A DNA stretch of 64,000 nucleotides from Girardinichthys multiradiatus (taxonomy: Eukaryota > Chordata > Actinopteri > Cyprinodontiformes > Goodeidae): assembly GCF_021462225.1 (NCBI RefSeq), contig NC_061811.1:22160663-22224662 (forward strand), written 5' to 3'. Positions 13,101 to 49,545 of this stretch are shown piece after piece. Both the position numbers and the translations under genes were made by a program. The notes below the pieces were generated by a model. It had not been told where the DNA came from. It saw nothing but the letters and a program-made list of their open reading frames with translations, and ran no database searches. Position 1 is the stretch's first letter, and each line of letters starts with the position of its first letter.

Positions 13101-14462
13101 AAGACTGGGGAGAAGGAAATGCCAACATGCCAGAAGTCCAGTGTCAAGTACCCACAGTCAGTGATGGTCTGGGGTGCCGTGTCAGCTGCTGGTGTTAGTC
13201 CACTGTGTTTTATCAAGGGCAGGGTCAATGCAGCTAGCTATCAGGAGATTTTGGAGCACTTCATGCTTCCATCTGCTGAAAAGCTTTATGGAGATGAAGA
13301 TTTCATTTTTCAGCACGACCTGGCACCTGCTCAAATGCCAAAACCACTGGTAAATGGTTTACTGACCATGGTATCACTGTGCTCAATTGGCCTGCCAACT
13401 CTCCTGACCTGAACCCCATAGAGAATCTGTGGGATATTGTGAAGAGAACGTTGAGAGACTCAAGACCCAACACTCTGGATGAGCTAAAGGCCGCTATCGA
13501 AGCATCCTGGGCCTCCATAAGACCTCAGCAGTGCCACAGGCTGATTGCCTCCATGCCACGCCGCATTGAAGCAGTCATTTCTGCAAAAGGATTCCCGACC
13601 AAGTATTGAGTGCATAACTGTACATGATTATTTGAAGGTTGACGTTTTTTGTATTAAAAACACTTTTCTTTTATTGGTCGGATGAAATATGCTAATTTTG
13701 TGAGATAGGAATTTTGGGTTTTCATGAGCTGTATGCCAAAATCATCCGTATTAAGACAATAAAAGACCTGAAATATTTCAGTTAGTGTGCAATGAATCTA
13801 AAATATATGAATGTTAAATTTTCATCATTACATTATGGAAAATAATGAACTTTATCACAATATGCTAATATTTTGAGAAGGACCTGTATATCAAACTTTG
13901 AAACTAAAACTGTATTAAAATCCAGCTTTGTTCAGCGTTGTTTCCCTATTCCAGAAAAAAAACTAAATCAAACTGAGTAAAATTTCAAAGTCAAATCCGC
14001 CACAGAGAAAAAAAGCATTATGCATTTGTGTGACTATAGAAAGATGTAAAATAAACCAAAGAAGGAAATACAGAGAAACAGATGAAAAGCAATAAGGTGC
14101 TCAACAATGCCAATAGTCTGCATCAAAACAAACTCTGTAAACCGTCAGCTAACATCTGCAGAATGTATATTTAGTTTGTCCAAGATGTTTGGAACAGCTT
14201 TCTTGCACAACTTCTTCTGAAACTGCAGGTTTCAGCAAAAGACTAAAGCATACTGCTCCTTATCAGACAGGCAGCACACATGTTGATTTCTAGAGCTTCC
14301 AATAACCAGTTTATAATTACATGTAATCCTGGTTTGTAATAATCTCCTTTTGTCACAGTTCTGGTGCGGTTTGTGGCAATGACTCTGCTCAACCTGTGGG
14401 TGCTGCTCACCGTGATCTATTACCAACAAAGAAGAAGCAGCAGCTCAAAGAAAGATGACTAA
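4131..14462 (+). CDS. slc66a3: SLC66A3 (PQLC3), PQ-loop repeat membrane protein, complete
   Basis: Seven exons carry the whole gene: 4131-4276, 6357-6439, 8183-8252, 8365-8422, 8758-8878, 10404-10445 and 14359-14462. All introns are GT-AG and the phases agree, giving 624 coding bases and 207 residues; I recall the human protein as about 202. The first PQ-loop is visible at residues 22-26 (KFPQI), followed by STGISLNSLLLE. The second repeat has SKFAQLQ followed by VSALSW in exon 5, where AQ replaces the classical PQ. Several hydrophobic segments fit a seven-helix SWEET/PQ-loop fold, and the tail is basic and Ser-rich (RRSSSSKKDD). PQ-loop proteins include lysosomal cystine and amino-acid exporters, but the substrate of this member is not established. 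It converges on rock2. The start is the first ATG, preceded by GTACC and followed directly by conserved residues. The large intron 6 holds two Tc1 elements. Confidence 0.93.
4277..6356 (+). other. slc66a3 intron 1
   Basis: A 2.1-kb intron. The first 1.4 kb holds nothing recognisable beyond short chance reading frames. The 3' part carries a fish interspersed repeat (5803-6095) with a LINE tail inserted in it. A T-rich acceptor tract precedes exon 2. Confidence 0.6.
5803..6095 (+). repeat. Fish interspersed repeat interrupted by a LINE 3' tail
   Basis: The stretch begins TAAATGGTAAATGGACTGAAC and runs through CAAAGCGCTTTACACTA and a CACATTCACCCA block, a sequence very common in fish genomes. 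It resumes with GGAGGAAGCCGGAATCGAACC near 6045. Between the two parts, about 5921-5975, lies a piece ending in an (A)ATAAAGTATCTTTGAATTGAATTGA tail of L2/Rex1 LINE type. Family names are from memory. Confidence 0.55.
6900..7620 (+). mobile_element. Decayed Tc1/mariner transposase remnant
   Basis: The plus strand retains scattered Tc1-type blocks: ATGGACAAGCCAGATGCCTT, the CAAGCATGGTGGTGGCAGCATCAT block that encodes KHGGGSIM, and later AATTCTATTGAAAATTTATGGA, a relic of the NPIENLW motif. Frames are broken throughout. It lies inside slc66a3 intron 2 and is much older than the copies in intron 6. Edges are approximate. Confidence 0.65.
7616..7976. mobile_element. Short non-autonomous DNA element, hAT-like
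   Basis: The left edge reads TTAGGGTTGCAGCTAAC and the right edge TTGTTTTAGCCCTA. The ends are roughly inverted, and the inside is AT-rich with many ATTAAT/GATTAATC motifs. This matches a common class of small fish hAT-derived elements from memory. It carries no coding capacity. Target duplications were not resolved. Confidence 0.5.
8879..10403 (+). other. slc66a3 intron 5
   Basis: A 1.5-kb AT-rich intron. I see no reading frame, RNA gene or recognisable transposon in it. Confidence 0.5.
11040..11954 (+). mobile_element. Tc1 element, internally deleted copy
   Basis: The element starts with the terminal repeat CAGGTCCTTCTCAAAATATT and ends with the inverse, each flanked by TA. At 915 bp it is the same family as the copy at 12331-13886. 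The left inverted repeat of about 200 bp is complete, but the right one is cut to its last 45 bp or so. The transposase lacks its middle: the frame runs from the helix-turn-helix region straight into the C-terminal part with PDLNPIENLWDIVKRSL, so the first two catalytic Asp blocks are gone. It cannot make transposase and lies in slc66a3 intron 6. Confidence 0.88.
12331..13886 (+). mobile_element. Tc1 element, near full length with frameshifted transposase
   Basis: A 1556-bp element with inverted terminal repeats of about 205 bp, flanked by TA on both sides. The transposase begins near 12659 (MGKTADLTAVQK), and its helix-turn-helix region shows ISERIGCSQRAVSRHLSGK. It is shifted near 12800 and again near 13335. 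Catalytic blocks remain: LFSDESKF, IFQHDLAPA and PDLNPIENLWDIVK. The C-terminus RRIEAVISAKGFPTKY is intact. The copy is dead as it stands but young enough that nearly all motifs are readable. It lies 376 bp from a deleted sister copy in the same intron. Confidence 0.92.
12789..13609 (+). pseudogene. Tc1 transposase, broken
   Basis: Two overlapping frames carry most of the DDE transposase. The first (12789-13412) holds the second DNA-binding part (GRKRCTTRRGDRTLRKI) and the first two catalytic Asp blocks. The second (13379-13609) holds the third catalytic block (PDLNPIENLWD) and the C-terminus. A frameshift near the HDLAPA block separates them. The N-terminal helix-turn-helix lies in a third segment from about 12659. 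Confidence 0.85.
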
Positions 14463-15570
14463 CAGAGTCCTGGAGCAACCTGGATGGATCCTGCTTCAGA
14501 GCTTACTGTGTCACCTCAGGCACAAAGAATACTGAAAACAAACAATCTGAAGGGTATCAGTTACATTCCAGATGAAAAGTACACCCTCTTTCACTTCCAG
14601 GGTTTTACTGATGAGGACTTGATAAGAAATGTTCTGAACTTTACCAGGTTCTATTAAAGATGAAACCAAAAAGAAAAAGCTGCTTGGGAAAACTAACTAC
14701 AGCCTTGATGCTTCCATAAGATTTAAGAGGGAAAGTAGCAGCCAGACGCTGCCAATTAAAGCAGGGGTCGCACTGATCAATACATGTACTCATGGTTTTT
14801 AATATTTTCTTTTGTCACAGTTCGCCCTACAGTGCCCAATATGAGGGGTTTCAGCAGCTTGCTGGTCTGAAGCATACAGGTGTGTTAACACAATGCCAAG
14901 CTGGAAAGGAAACAGCAATGGCTTTAGAGAAACAATGGTTACCAAACAATTTTATAAAGGAAAACTTCCAATTTTTATCCCATCATTCTACATAGAAATA
15001 TTCTTTACAAACCTTAAAAATAACTGCTACTCTTGCCAGGAGTGAACGTCCTGGCAATTTCACCCAAAGTTCGGACTGTTCAGAGAAATTAAAAACCCAA
15101 AGGCTTTATGTAGGACTATAGGCCTCAGTTATTGTCATGTGTTGTCTTGTCTTTCACTCATTAAAGTATTTGACTCCCAAAGAAAATGGGTTTATAGGTA
15201 CAGAAACGGGTCTACGAAGAGATGTTAGTACATCTGAGGTTACATTTGAATAATTTTACAACCTGGTAAAGCACAGATCATTCTTGTTTGTGTTAAGAAT
15301 TGAAAAAGGGTGTACTTTCTTTCTGCAATGATTATATTTGATCAAACATTCCAACACTGATGCTTTTTCTTGTAGTTTTCAAGTGTTTCTTCTGAATCCA
15401 CACATTTCTAATTTCATAAGTCTTATTTAGAAACATCTGATCTGATTAACGGTTTGAGAATATCCAAGAATAACTCAGGATAACAAATACTGTATTTTTA
15501 ATACCTTTTATACTATATATGAAGTTTTTTTCCAATGTCAAAATAAACCAAAATATTCTATCTTTTCAGA
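14463..15570 (+). other. slc66a3 3' untranslated region (probable)
   Basis: Sequence after the stop shows no other gene. An AATAAA at 15542-15547 is a plausible polyadenylation signal, which would give a 3' untranslated region of about 1.1 kb. This extent is inferred from the signal alone. Confidence 0.4.
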
Positions 15571-17339
15571 ATGTGATTTCTTTGAAATGCTTTAAAAAGT
15601 GCATTCTTAAGATTCAAAAAATGTCTGAAACCGAAAGAAACATCTATGTCTTTATTTTGATAAGTGGTTAATATTATCATTATAGAGCTGTTTGGTAGCA
15701 AACATGCAATCTGGATGTAAAGGCCCTTAAATACAAAGTGGACAAGGCTGTATAAATAATATGTGCACAGTATGGCATGTAAAATATATACTGTGGATAT
15801 TTATATGTATAAAACATGCTTCTTGGTTAAAGAGGAGCTGTCGGTACACAAACACACACAGTTTACTCTCCAGTTGCTTGTATGAGCCACATACACACAC
15901 AGACGTTTTATATTTTTAATACAAAAATATCAGGACAAAACCTTCAGTGGACTAGTGCTGCTCAGGACGAGGTTTGCATACGTTCAACCTGTGGCAGGGT
16001 GACGGCGTGTGAAAAGCATGCAAGTTCAATCGAAGCAGCTGATGGAAAAATAAAAGCTTTAGTCAAGTATATTTGGTAATACGAAGCCTGGGTGCCACCA
16101 GATTTACATTCAAACAGAACGAAAGGAGAACATGAACGGTGCATTCGGGTAAACATCATCCCTTGGATCTGACAGTGCAGGTTTGTACGATTCCACCTTT
16201 TAATGCCATCAGAGCAGGATGCTGCTCACTTTGTAACCACAACTGCAGACAAAACGAGTGTTTCAGTCACAGAAATCATAATAAGAGTCACCCAGAGAAT
16301 GATTTACTCCGAAGAGGAAGTATTCAGACACTGCCCCCCATAGTCCGTGCCCTTCTGTGAAATAACAGCTTGTTGTACCTTAATTCGGGTCCTGTTACTC
16401 ACCTGAAACCAGAGGTGTGGAAAGCGAAAAGTTACAATCATCGTGTTGAGAAAACAAACACATTTGGGGGAAAAATAAAATCCAACAGAATCATCTAGGT
16501 CTCGTATCCCCCTTTAAACCCTTCAAACTGTTCACAGTTTTTAAGCAGAATGTTTTATTTTTGGCCACTGGAACCTCCAAAGGTGATGTTCTGGGGTTTT
16601 CCTGCATGTTCCCTCCATCAGACTGTTTCCTGGTGAGATTCATTGAGGTAAGTGAATCCCTGTCCATATATCCAGCCTCTCCAAATGGCTCTCCTGCTTT
16701 AGGTGGGAGCTGAAGGAGCTACTCCAGAACCACAGCAGACTTTGTTCACAAGCCAACCAGCTCGCAAGGAAAGAGTACAGTCAAGCTCGGTAGCTGTGAA
16801 GTGGTTGAAAGGAGCTGAGCAACACGGAGAGTGTTTCCTCACAGGATGAAGCAGGAGACGGACTGAGGTGAATCGATGTGGAGTTCCTGATCTGCAGGTG
16901 GAGCTTCAAAGGAAACGAACCGCATCACCTTGGAGACGGATCAAGCAGGGTTAACTGTAGGAAGACAAACAAAGTTAAGCACTGCAAATAACTACGCTTT
17001 TTTTTTAAATTTAAAAGAATTGAGTGCACACATTTTAATTTATTGTGGATTTTCTCTAATCCATCAAAATTAGGGGTGCATGTTCCACTTCGACAACACA
17101 GTTCTTGGAGCTGTGAGTGACCTTTTTAATAACTCTGGCTAGATATTTGATTGCTTTTCTTGGAAGGATTCATTTAAACTAGAGTTAGAAGATGCCATTC
17201 CAGAAGTTTAATGTTCGCCTGCCTTATCAATACTAAATCCAGTTCTATTGTGTTTCTGGGATCGCTGTGATAAGGTTCCAACCATCTAGCTGTTGATTGT
17301 AGGAGAAGTTGAATAATTTAGTCATAGTCGTCCATCATT

Positions 17340-17520
17340 TAATCCAAACTGAGAAGTGCAGCCCCATACCATGATCCTGCCACCACCATGTTTTACAGTT
17401 GGTGATGCGCCCTTGGCTTTGAAAGCTTCACCCTGGCTCCTTCAAACATACTTGCATAGTGGCCAGATATCTACATCTCATCAGTCCTTAAAACGTTTCT
17501 CCAGAAGAATATTTAGATGA
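17340..17520 (-). mobile_element. Tc1/mariner remnant
   Basis: Read on the minus strand, the stretch carries the GGTGGTGGCAGGATCATGG block typical of Tc1-like transposase (HGGG...MVWG region), followed upstream by decayed coding blocks. It is short and broken, with approximate ends. Confidence 0.55.
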
Positions 17521-18439
17521 GTGTCCATATTTATATATACTATGTCCATGAGTATATATTTTCTACCTTCTGTTTGGAAAAAATCCACAATTAATTCACA
17601 TATGTGCACCTAATTCTTATTTTTAAAAATCCTTGCAGTTATACCATTTAAAACCATTCCACACTGGGAAAAAACAGTTCAAAGGCTGAAATTCAGGCTG
17701 AACATGATGGAAGTGTTTATTTTAGGGAACAAACTCTTTACTTGGTATTCTGTTTCTACGTATATTAAAAGATGGACGGTTGTAAGCTATCCTGTCAAGT
17801 TATAAAAGACTCCTGCTTCTGTTTCAGACACCCAGTGACAAAGTGATCCCGACTATCAGGTAAACAGGTTCCCAGACTGAACATTGAACTTGTTATTCAC
17901 CCCCTGCATGTGGGCAGACACCACCAGCGAGTGACAGCAGAACAGACACACAAACGAACGTACTCAGGAACTTTACATGGAGAACAAGATCCGAAGAGCC
18001 GTTAGTTGTACCAAATGCTGCTGGAGTCATCATGCTTTGTTTCCAACCCATTTGATCTCCGAGAGCTCAAGTCAGAGGATGCAGAGAGTGAAATATTTTT
18101 TGATGAATACCAAATGTTAGCTAATCAGATTTAGTAAGAAAAAAACTAATCCAAAAAAAACCCCAAAAGCATAAATGTAGGGTTTGGGAGACAAAATGTA
18201 AATATAAATACATTGTTTTATTTTACTGATCAGTGATCAGAAACCTTTAAAAGGTCATTTAAAACTTCCTGTTTTCACACAGATAAAATATATATGACAC
18301 AGGCATTAGCTACTCCTAAAATGGGAAAAACAACAGAACATACTATTCAAGTAAGGAAGGTGAGTTTTATACTGAATAAATCAGGAAATGGCTATAAGAA
18401 ACTGGGCCTGAGTCAAACAAGGCTGGATAATGACCCTGG

Positions 18440-19030
18440 TTCATCTTTTTACCACACACAGTGAGCAGGATGGTAAGGGACACAAACAACTACAAAAAAA
18501 ACAAAGTTTGCTGCAAGAACTGCTGCATACAGTGGCATCTGGTGGTTGCCAAGTCTCCATGACAACCGTTGAGACGTTCTTCTTGCGAAGCAGTTAAGGG
18601 TTTTACCATTACAGATGTTAATCTGTGGAGATTTGCTTCTGACCTCTACTGGGATTTTAACTAGAACCATGTGCTTTGGTCACAGGAGACCTTTTGGAAA
18701 CACTCCTGGGTCTGATGTGATGCAAAGGATGAATATATGGACAAGCCCCCTACACCGTTAAGCATGGTGGAGGATCTGTGATGCTGTGTGTCTGTTTCCC
18801 TCCTTAGGTTAGAAATTTTCTTCTCTAATGCATCACAAACTCTTTGAAATATCAGGAGACATTAAATAAAAATTGTGGTGGCCTCTGCCAGTAAACTGAA
18901 ACTGGGTTCTTTGGGAGGATAATGACACAGAAATGGTTCACCAGACATAAAAACAACCCATTCTCATGGCAATCTTAGTCTCCAGACCTAAATCATATAA
19001 CATGTGGGGGGGAACTAAATAAATGAGAAC
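18440..19030 (+). mobile_element. Tc1/mariner remnant
   Basis: The plus strand retains AAGCATGGTGGAGGATCTGTGATGCTGTG (KHGGGSVML) near 18760 and AGTCTCCAGACCTAAATCAT (SPDLNH) near 18980. The rest of the transposase is scrambled by indels. The same family has relics at 35060-35340 and 45760-46070. Confidence 0.6.
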
Positions 19031-19145
19031 ATATGACAGATTGGTGAAAGTCCATTTTCTCCTCATCACTTTATGCTCCAGCCTCTTAAAATGTTATAGA
19101 AGACTTGGGGTGACGTATAGTATGAATGTAAGCAAACTAAAGCTT

Positions 19146-19215
19146 AGTCAGTCAATCATTTTCCACCACTTATTCCATAGTGGATCGCGGGGGAGCTGGT
19201 GCCTATCTCCAGCCG
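19146..19215 (+). repeat. Short common fish repeat fragment
   Basis: The stretch CATTTTCCACCACTTATTCC followed by GTGGATCGCGGGGGAGCTGG and GCCTATCTCCAGC matches a motif I recall as very frequent in fish intergenic DNA. The parent element is not identified here. Confidence 0.4.
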
Positions 19216-19447
19216 TCTAAAGCTTAGATTTTTCTAAAATGTTTCAGAGTGGTTTTATGCTACTGTTATAACAAATGGCTTTAATTTAATAATGTTTACA
19301 TATCTTCAATATGGGAGGCATTAAGCACAGATGGCACAGTACGAGTTCTTCTTAAAAGCCATCTTCACATTATTATTCATTACCTCCACATAAACAGAAA
19401 AGTATAGTTCTGATGTCTTTAAATGAAGCCACTGCACTGCAAACTTA

Positions 19448-19468
19448 ACACACACACACACACACACA
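19448..19468. repeat. (CA)n microsatellite in the rock2 last exon
   Basis: About ten CA units lie just beyond the stop codon of the proposed last rock2 exon, so they would be in the 3' untranslated region as (TG)n. Confidence 0.8.
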
Positions 19469-19480
19469 GCGTTACCATTA

Positions 19481-45028
<25,548 letters not shown>

Positions 45029-45759
45029 CTAAAAAACATATTGGCAACAATCAGACCGTCAGGACAGCAGCTATAAGCAACAAGCAAAGAAATATAATGA
45101 AAATGCAGAAATGAAACAGTTAACACTGAGTTTTCTCTCAATTTTCCTCCTGTCAGTTTTTATTAAAACCCTGGTGATTCATCATTCCCGACAGAAACAT
45201 TAGCAGCTGAGCCGTTACATAACCGAGAACACATGAAGTAACACCATGCTGCAAAGTGCAAATCATGACCAATCACTTCTGCGCTCTTTTTGTCCTTAAT
45301 GTGTGGGAACCTTTACAACACCTGCCGCAAACCGCATCCTGATGAACAACTGAGATGTTTGGTAAAAGAGCCCACCCAATACCAGCGACTTCCTGCTGAC
45401 AGCATGTCGTTTCTGTTTTCTCACCACTGAACTGAACAAAAACAGCTCAGCATCAGCGATAGTCGGGATGAAATTGAGCAGCCTTTCTCTGAGAACTTCA
45501 ATCACACACTAACAGAAGCTGTAAGCAGAGGAAGCATCTAACCGAAGGCTGAGAGGAGGTGACTAATTCCTCCATCTGCTTTCTTCAGTCTGTCTTTGAT
45601 CGATGAGCACATCGTCTTCTCATAACCTTTTGAAAACAATGAAATCTGAGAGAGATGAGACCCCTCAGCACAGCTTGTACAGATTTACCAGTTACTTCAT
45701 GCATGGCCCCCGATATCTACACCAACCTCCAATCAAAAAAAAAAAATAGAAAGCTCTTA

Positions 45760-46070
45760 TGGGATTACACGAAGGATAGGATGGATGAATGGACACAAGG
45801 ATGGATAATGGAGAAATGCATGAACTAAGATTAAGCTTCTTGGCAAAAGCCACACCAGGTGGGTCTGGCATAAAATGATGAATATGCCCACTCTTAGGTA
45901 TGGTGTAGGATCTGTGATGCTGTGGGCCTGTCTCTGTTCCTAAGACTCTGCATTTTCTAGAGAACTAAAAATGAAATTTCACTGGCAGCAGGGTAATGAT
46001 CTAAAACATACAGCCAAATCAACACAGAAATGCTTCCCCAGACACAGAATCCAGGGAAAGGCCCCTCTGT
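45760..46070 (+). mobile_element. Tc1/mariner remnant
   Basis: The plus strand retains CACCAGGTGGGTCTGGCATA, TGTAGGATCTGTGATGCTGTG and TAATGATCTAAAACATACAG, blocks of the same decayed family as at 18440 and 35060. Confidence 0.55.
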
Positions 46071-49000
46071 AGATGTTTCAACATTGGGAAATGGTTTTGG
46101 AGAAGAAGTGGTGTACCTCTGGTAAAAAGAGGGGCTGAAGTAAATGCAGCAGGAGTGGCAATAGGCCTAGTACCAGTGATTTAATTAATACAATATGGTG
46201 TTTGAACATGCCCCATTGAAGGCGTGGTATTTTGGTGAATTTTTGTTTAAAAGGTAGCTTCAACAAAAGCCGGATTTTCTTGGTGCTTTCATTTGCTTGT
46301 CAGTTCATCAAGGTTCTTCCCTTAATCTAACCTAAATTAGCTTTTTAAAAGAGTTTAAAAAATACAGAGAAAAACACAGGAAACAAAAAAAACATAAGGC
46401 AGGAAGTTCTTTCACAAAATCATGAGAGAGAAAGCTTATCCTTGGTTTTCCTTTTCAGAAAAGTAGGATTATTAAAGTGTATAAATACCTTCAAATCTTT
46501 AATCACACCCTTTAAATAGGCCGTTTAGGTGGTGCTCATCAGCAACTGGACAATCAGCCTAAGAACTCCACAATGTGGCAGCTGCAGCTTTAGTGTATAA
46601 CCAGAAAAGCAGCAGAGTAAAGAAGAGTCTCTCCATAGCCAGAGCTGCTCTGCACTAGTTGTAAAATGTTCAGGTAAAAATCACTGGGATTTACTCTATT
46701 TTTATTTCACAAAACTTTTGTAACTTAGTGCAACAATTTCATGCAAAAGTAAGCTCTGCAACTTTGTTGCAGTTAAGGCTAGGGTAATATGGGGACGCTA
46801 TTAAACAAGAATGATGTTGGTCTCTAATCGCTACATTGTGTAACAATAAGGAAGCCATCTATCAACTCCTGGCAGCTGTGCATTCCTTAATGGCTCTTTT
46901 TGAAGCATTGAGTGAAACTGTACCAAATCTGACCCTGTCCTCTAAATGCTTTGGCTTTGTGGTACAACCCTCTTTAAATCTTACTTCCTTTGATATGGTT
47001 TTCTCATCTTTCTCTCTCTGTCTTATCTCACTCTTCCTGCTCTCTCCATCGTTCTCTGCTCGGCTGAAGTTTGTCAGCGGTAAACTAAGCTGCGCGCTCA
47101 GTTTCCTCATCTCAGCATCACTTCCCCATTAAAGGACTTACCTCACACAAAACTACTATTTAAGGACAAAAAATACACACAGCTACACCACAGGGGGTGG
47201 AGAGGAGTTACCAAGCATCAGCGTACACACACATGCATGCGCGAGGATCTCCCAATGAGCGCGGGCAATACAGGAAATGATCCACCCCACCCCAGGGCCC
47301 GCAGATAATTTAACTGTGTCATGAAGCTGATCTCTGCCTGCAAGTCATTTCCTCTGAAGCGGCAGAATTCAGCTGCAGCTAAAAGGGTAAAAAACTGTAT
47401 TATGAGTGTATAATTTGGACCTGCTTACCAACATAAATAGCCACAGATGAAGTGGCTCTCAATGCTCCAGAGAGTCCTGGTAAAATGCCGGCAGTTGTGA
47501 TGTAAAATGACAATCAGGTTTTTCTTCGGGAGAAAATGTCAAAAATATAATAAGCTTGAAACTACATTTGTGGGATATACAGCCTCGCACATAAATGTAC
47601 TTATTAATGACAGTTAGCTCACGAGGAAGGTATTCAAATCTGGCAAACTTCCCCTTGATCAGCTGAGTGGTGACAAACAGCAGCTTGGATACTGTGCTCA
47701 CTGAACACATCAAGACCGAAACACTGAAAAATCCTCCTTTTCCAAATTTTCTGTTCTTTGACATTCTTCATCTCTTTGAGTTCAGTAACAATCTGATGTA
47801 CAAAATGTTCAACAAAAGTTGACTAATATTATTTGCTACGTATAACAAGTAAAAATGAAGATAAATATATCAGCATGTTGCTGATGAGTTTTATTTGATT
47901 GTATGAACTTTAACCTGTGACTGGGAGTCATCCTGAGTACTGGAATGTGCCCATTGTTGGCTCAGCCTGACCAACGGCTACCAGTTAGTTGAGATCTCAG
48001 TAGTAATATGTCTGCGTTCTTTAGACATCAAACATCTGCTGTTTAGAACAAAATAAATCATTGACAGCAGGCTTTTAAAGTGCATTGCTTCGACGTTCAC
48101 GACTAACCTTGTTTTAAATAAACAAACATAAACCCTGCCTGCCGCCTTTATATTTGCGTGATGTGCAATTTATATTTAACCACTGGATGTTTAGTGGTCA
48201 GTGGACCCCTCACCGTCGGGATTAAACAAGAATGATTAATGGGACGAGATTTTACGGTTGTCAGTAAATGCTGAGGGAAAACAAAATGGCTAGTCCTCCA
48301 CCAATAGCTGCCCATCAGTTAATGTAAGGTGACTTTAACACAGATCTTTATGATCTTCAAAATGGTCTCGTTTTTCTGTTTAACTTGTTTCTAACCTCTT
48401 GGATTTCCTGGGCTGCCAGCATTGTAACAGAGCATCTGCCCAAATAATAAGAGGCGTTTCGCATGAAGCAGTTCTACAGGCTTTATTTGTCAAACGCATC
48501 GGTACAAATAATAAAATGACTAAATTCAAATTTAAAAGCAATGTTCTCAATTCTAAATTGTACAGATGATCAAACGTTGTAAATATGTTTTGTAACACAT
48601 CAGCATTAACAAAGATGTCAGCAGTAGTAATTAATCTGCTGTAGGAACCCATGAAAATGACTGCACACAGCTCTTCTGATTTACATTACTAGAAAAGACT
48701 CCAGGGAACTTCTCAGTCAAAATTACTATTTATAAATTTTAAATAACTGGCTAGTGTCTGGGGAAGAGTGTAGCTGATTCAACAATTTAAACGTTAATAA
48801 ATCTCCCTGACAGCATCTGGACTTATTCCACTCATGTTAAGAATCAGCTGGAGGTCAAAGTAAAAACAAAAAAAACATGGGTGGTTAAACTGACCAAATT
48901 CAAGAATGTGCCTTTCAAGGGCAAAGTGTATATTTGAAAAAAGAAAGCCAAAACAGCACAGTTTTCCAACTGGGAACTCTGAAATTCGACTTCTAAGTAC

Positions 49001-49214
49001 AAAGATAATGCACTGCAAGTCGTTGAGCATGAGAATTTGGAATCAAGGTTGCAACTATACAGTCAGCTCAGAAGATGAGGTTTCATGATATTAGGGTCTA
49101 GAGAATGAGACGAGTTTCTAACAATAAAGAATAACCATTCAGTCTATTGAGATAAAGAAAGAAATTAAACAAAAAGCAAAGCTCCTGATTTACAGGTACG
49201 GCTACGTTACAACC

Positions 49215-49545
49215 CTATGAAGTCATTACCCAAACAAGGAGACCATGGATCAAGCAGCTGAAATGAACAGCTTCCATAGGGTGGCTGGCCTTTGCCTTAG
49301 GGAGAGGGTGAAGGGCTCAGTGATCTAGAGGGAGATCGTAGTAGAGGTGATGCTCCTCTGAATTGATAGGAGTCTGTTGAGCTGGTCCCTGCATATGGTC
49401 AGGAGTCCTCCTGAATGTCTCCTTTAGAGGTCTTTCAGGGATGTCCCACTGAGAGGAGACGCAGAAACAGCTGGAGAAACTATGGATGTAAACCCTTGGA
49501 TCCCCCCAGAAAGAACTAGAAAGTGTCGCTGGGGAAAGTGACACC
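49215..49545 (+). mobile_element. Rex3/RTE-type LINE fragment
   Basis: The plus strand matches, from memory, the end of fish RTE open reading frames: GGGAGAGGGTGAAGGGCTCA, GGTCAGGAGTCCTCCTGAAT and GGATGTCCCACTGAGAGGAG. These give relics of the LRDRV...GHLVRMPP...RPTGRR blocks. Frames are broken. Confidence 0.6.

Larger units (their letters stand above)
15571..19480 (-). other. Region between converging slc66a3 and rock2, with rock2 3' untranslated sequence
   Basis: No gene is evident. rock2 transcribes toward this region, and its 3' untranslated part probably occupies some of it. An AATAAA on the minus strand near 15650 and others near 16550 and 18220 are candidates for its end. Old Tc1-like remnants lie at 17340-17520 and 18440-19030, and a short common fish repeat at 19146-19215. 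Confidence 0.4.

Noticed and set aside
14790..14995. TTTTGTCACAGTTC at about 14811, resembling the slc66a3 exon 7 acceptor
   Set aside because: The following sequence does not continue a PQ-loop protein and lies after the slc66a3 stop codon. It is a chance similarity of a T-rich acceptor-like sequence.
47459..47764. Minus-strand frame of 101 codons with hydrophobic stretches
   Set aside because: No family resemblance or nearby exons; composition is that of random AT-rich DNA.
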